DNA from: Opitutia bacterium
GTDB lineage: Bacteria; Verrucomicrobiota; Verrucomicrobiia; Opitutales; Opitutaceae
DNA: 64,000 bases
Assembly (NCBI GenBank): GCA_947449835.1
Contig: CANFSZ010000003.1
Coordinates: 1-64,000, forward strand
Reading direction: 5' to 3'
In this document: one piece after another, positions 63,995 to 64,000 of the stretch
How the letters are laid out: every line of letters starts with the position of its first letter
Numbering within the stretch: the stretch's first letter is position 1
Notes under the pieces: generated by a model
The model's input: only the letters and a program-made list of their open reading frames with translations
What the model was told of the DNA's origin: nothing
Databases searched by the model: none
Position numbers and translations under genes: made by a program

Positions 63995-64000
63995 GGGCGG

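Overview
The window looks like chromosomal DNA from a GC-rich Verrucomicrobia member, most likely Opitutaceae. This is inference from gene content: a Cys-type sulfatase, a DUF6807 protein, Tat-exported beta-propeller glycan-binding or hydrolysing proteins, oleC-oleD, a two-FeoA feo operon, and a short ATP synthase delta subunit. No species can be named from the sequence alone. I saw no tRNA, rRNA, CRISPR array, phage or transposase. Genes are tightly packed, no gene-free stretch exceeds 300 bp, and few start codons have a recognisable Shine-Dalgarno sequence.

Region 1-18 kb is mainly saccharolytic and accessory. It begins with a truncated amidohydrolase, a methyltransferase and a DUF6807 protein. 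A sulfatase follows, divergent from a translationally coupled pair of Tat-signal beta-propeller proteins. A TPR protein separates these from a four-gene operon: alginate-lyase-family protein, KduI/IolB-family isomerase, MFS transporter and gluconate-5-dehydrogenase-like SDR. That operon reads as a compact uronate/oligouronide utilisation unit. Then come six co-directional genes: metal-dependent cyclase, enolase-superfamily enzyme, two small unknowns, a nucleotidyltransferase and a PIG-L deacetylase.

Region 18-30 kb is mixed. It has an exported SOUL protein and two rRNA/tRNA-type methyltransferases (RlmD-like and TrmH-like) facing away from each other across a small palindromic repeat. Next are oleC-oleD (beta-lactone/olefin pathway enzymes) overlapping a queuosine-precursor (VUT) transporter gene, RNase D, a histone-deacetylase-fold enzyme, then queC and queE with a shared 12-bp element before each start, an ExoD-like membrane protein and a PfkB sugar kinase.

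Region 30-44 kb is core metabolism on the minus strand: feoA-feoA-feoB plus a Cys-rich Feo accessory protein. The complete F1Fo ATP synthase operon (atpBEFHAGDC, with a strong terminator) lies directly downstream of mnmE-mnmG-trmB. This resembles the ancestral mnmE-mnmG-rsmG-atp neighbourhood, with trmB in the rsmG position; dnaN lies about 14 kb further on.

Region 44-64 kb holds a divergent pdxH paralogue, an ABC-FtsX-HlyD exporter, a GH88-type unsaturated uronyl hydrolase, MarC, a class C beta-lactamase-like hydrolase, an M20 peptidase, a TauE/SafE permease, a canonical pdxH, an RmlD-like reductase, a LipM-type acyltransferase, dnaN, pssA with an overlapping RelE-like gene, a DUF2007 protein, an alkaline-phosphatase-superfamily protein, a GNAT acetyltransferase, a DUF4202 protein, a YkgJ-type Cys-cluster protein and a final unknown ORF at the edge.
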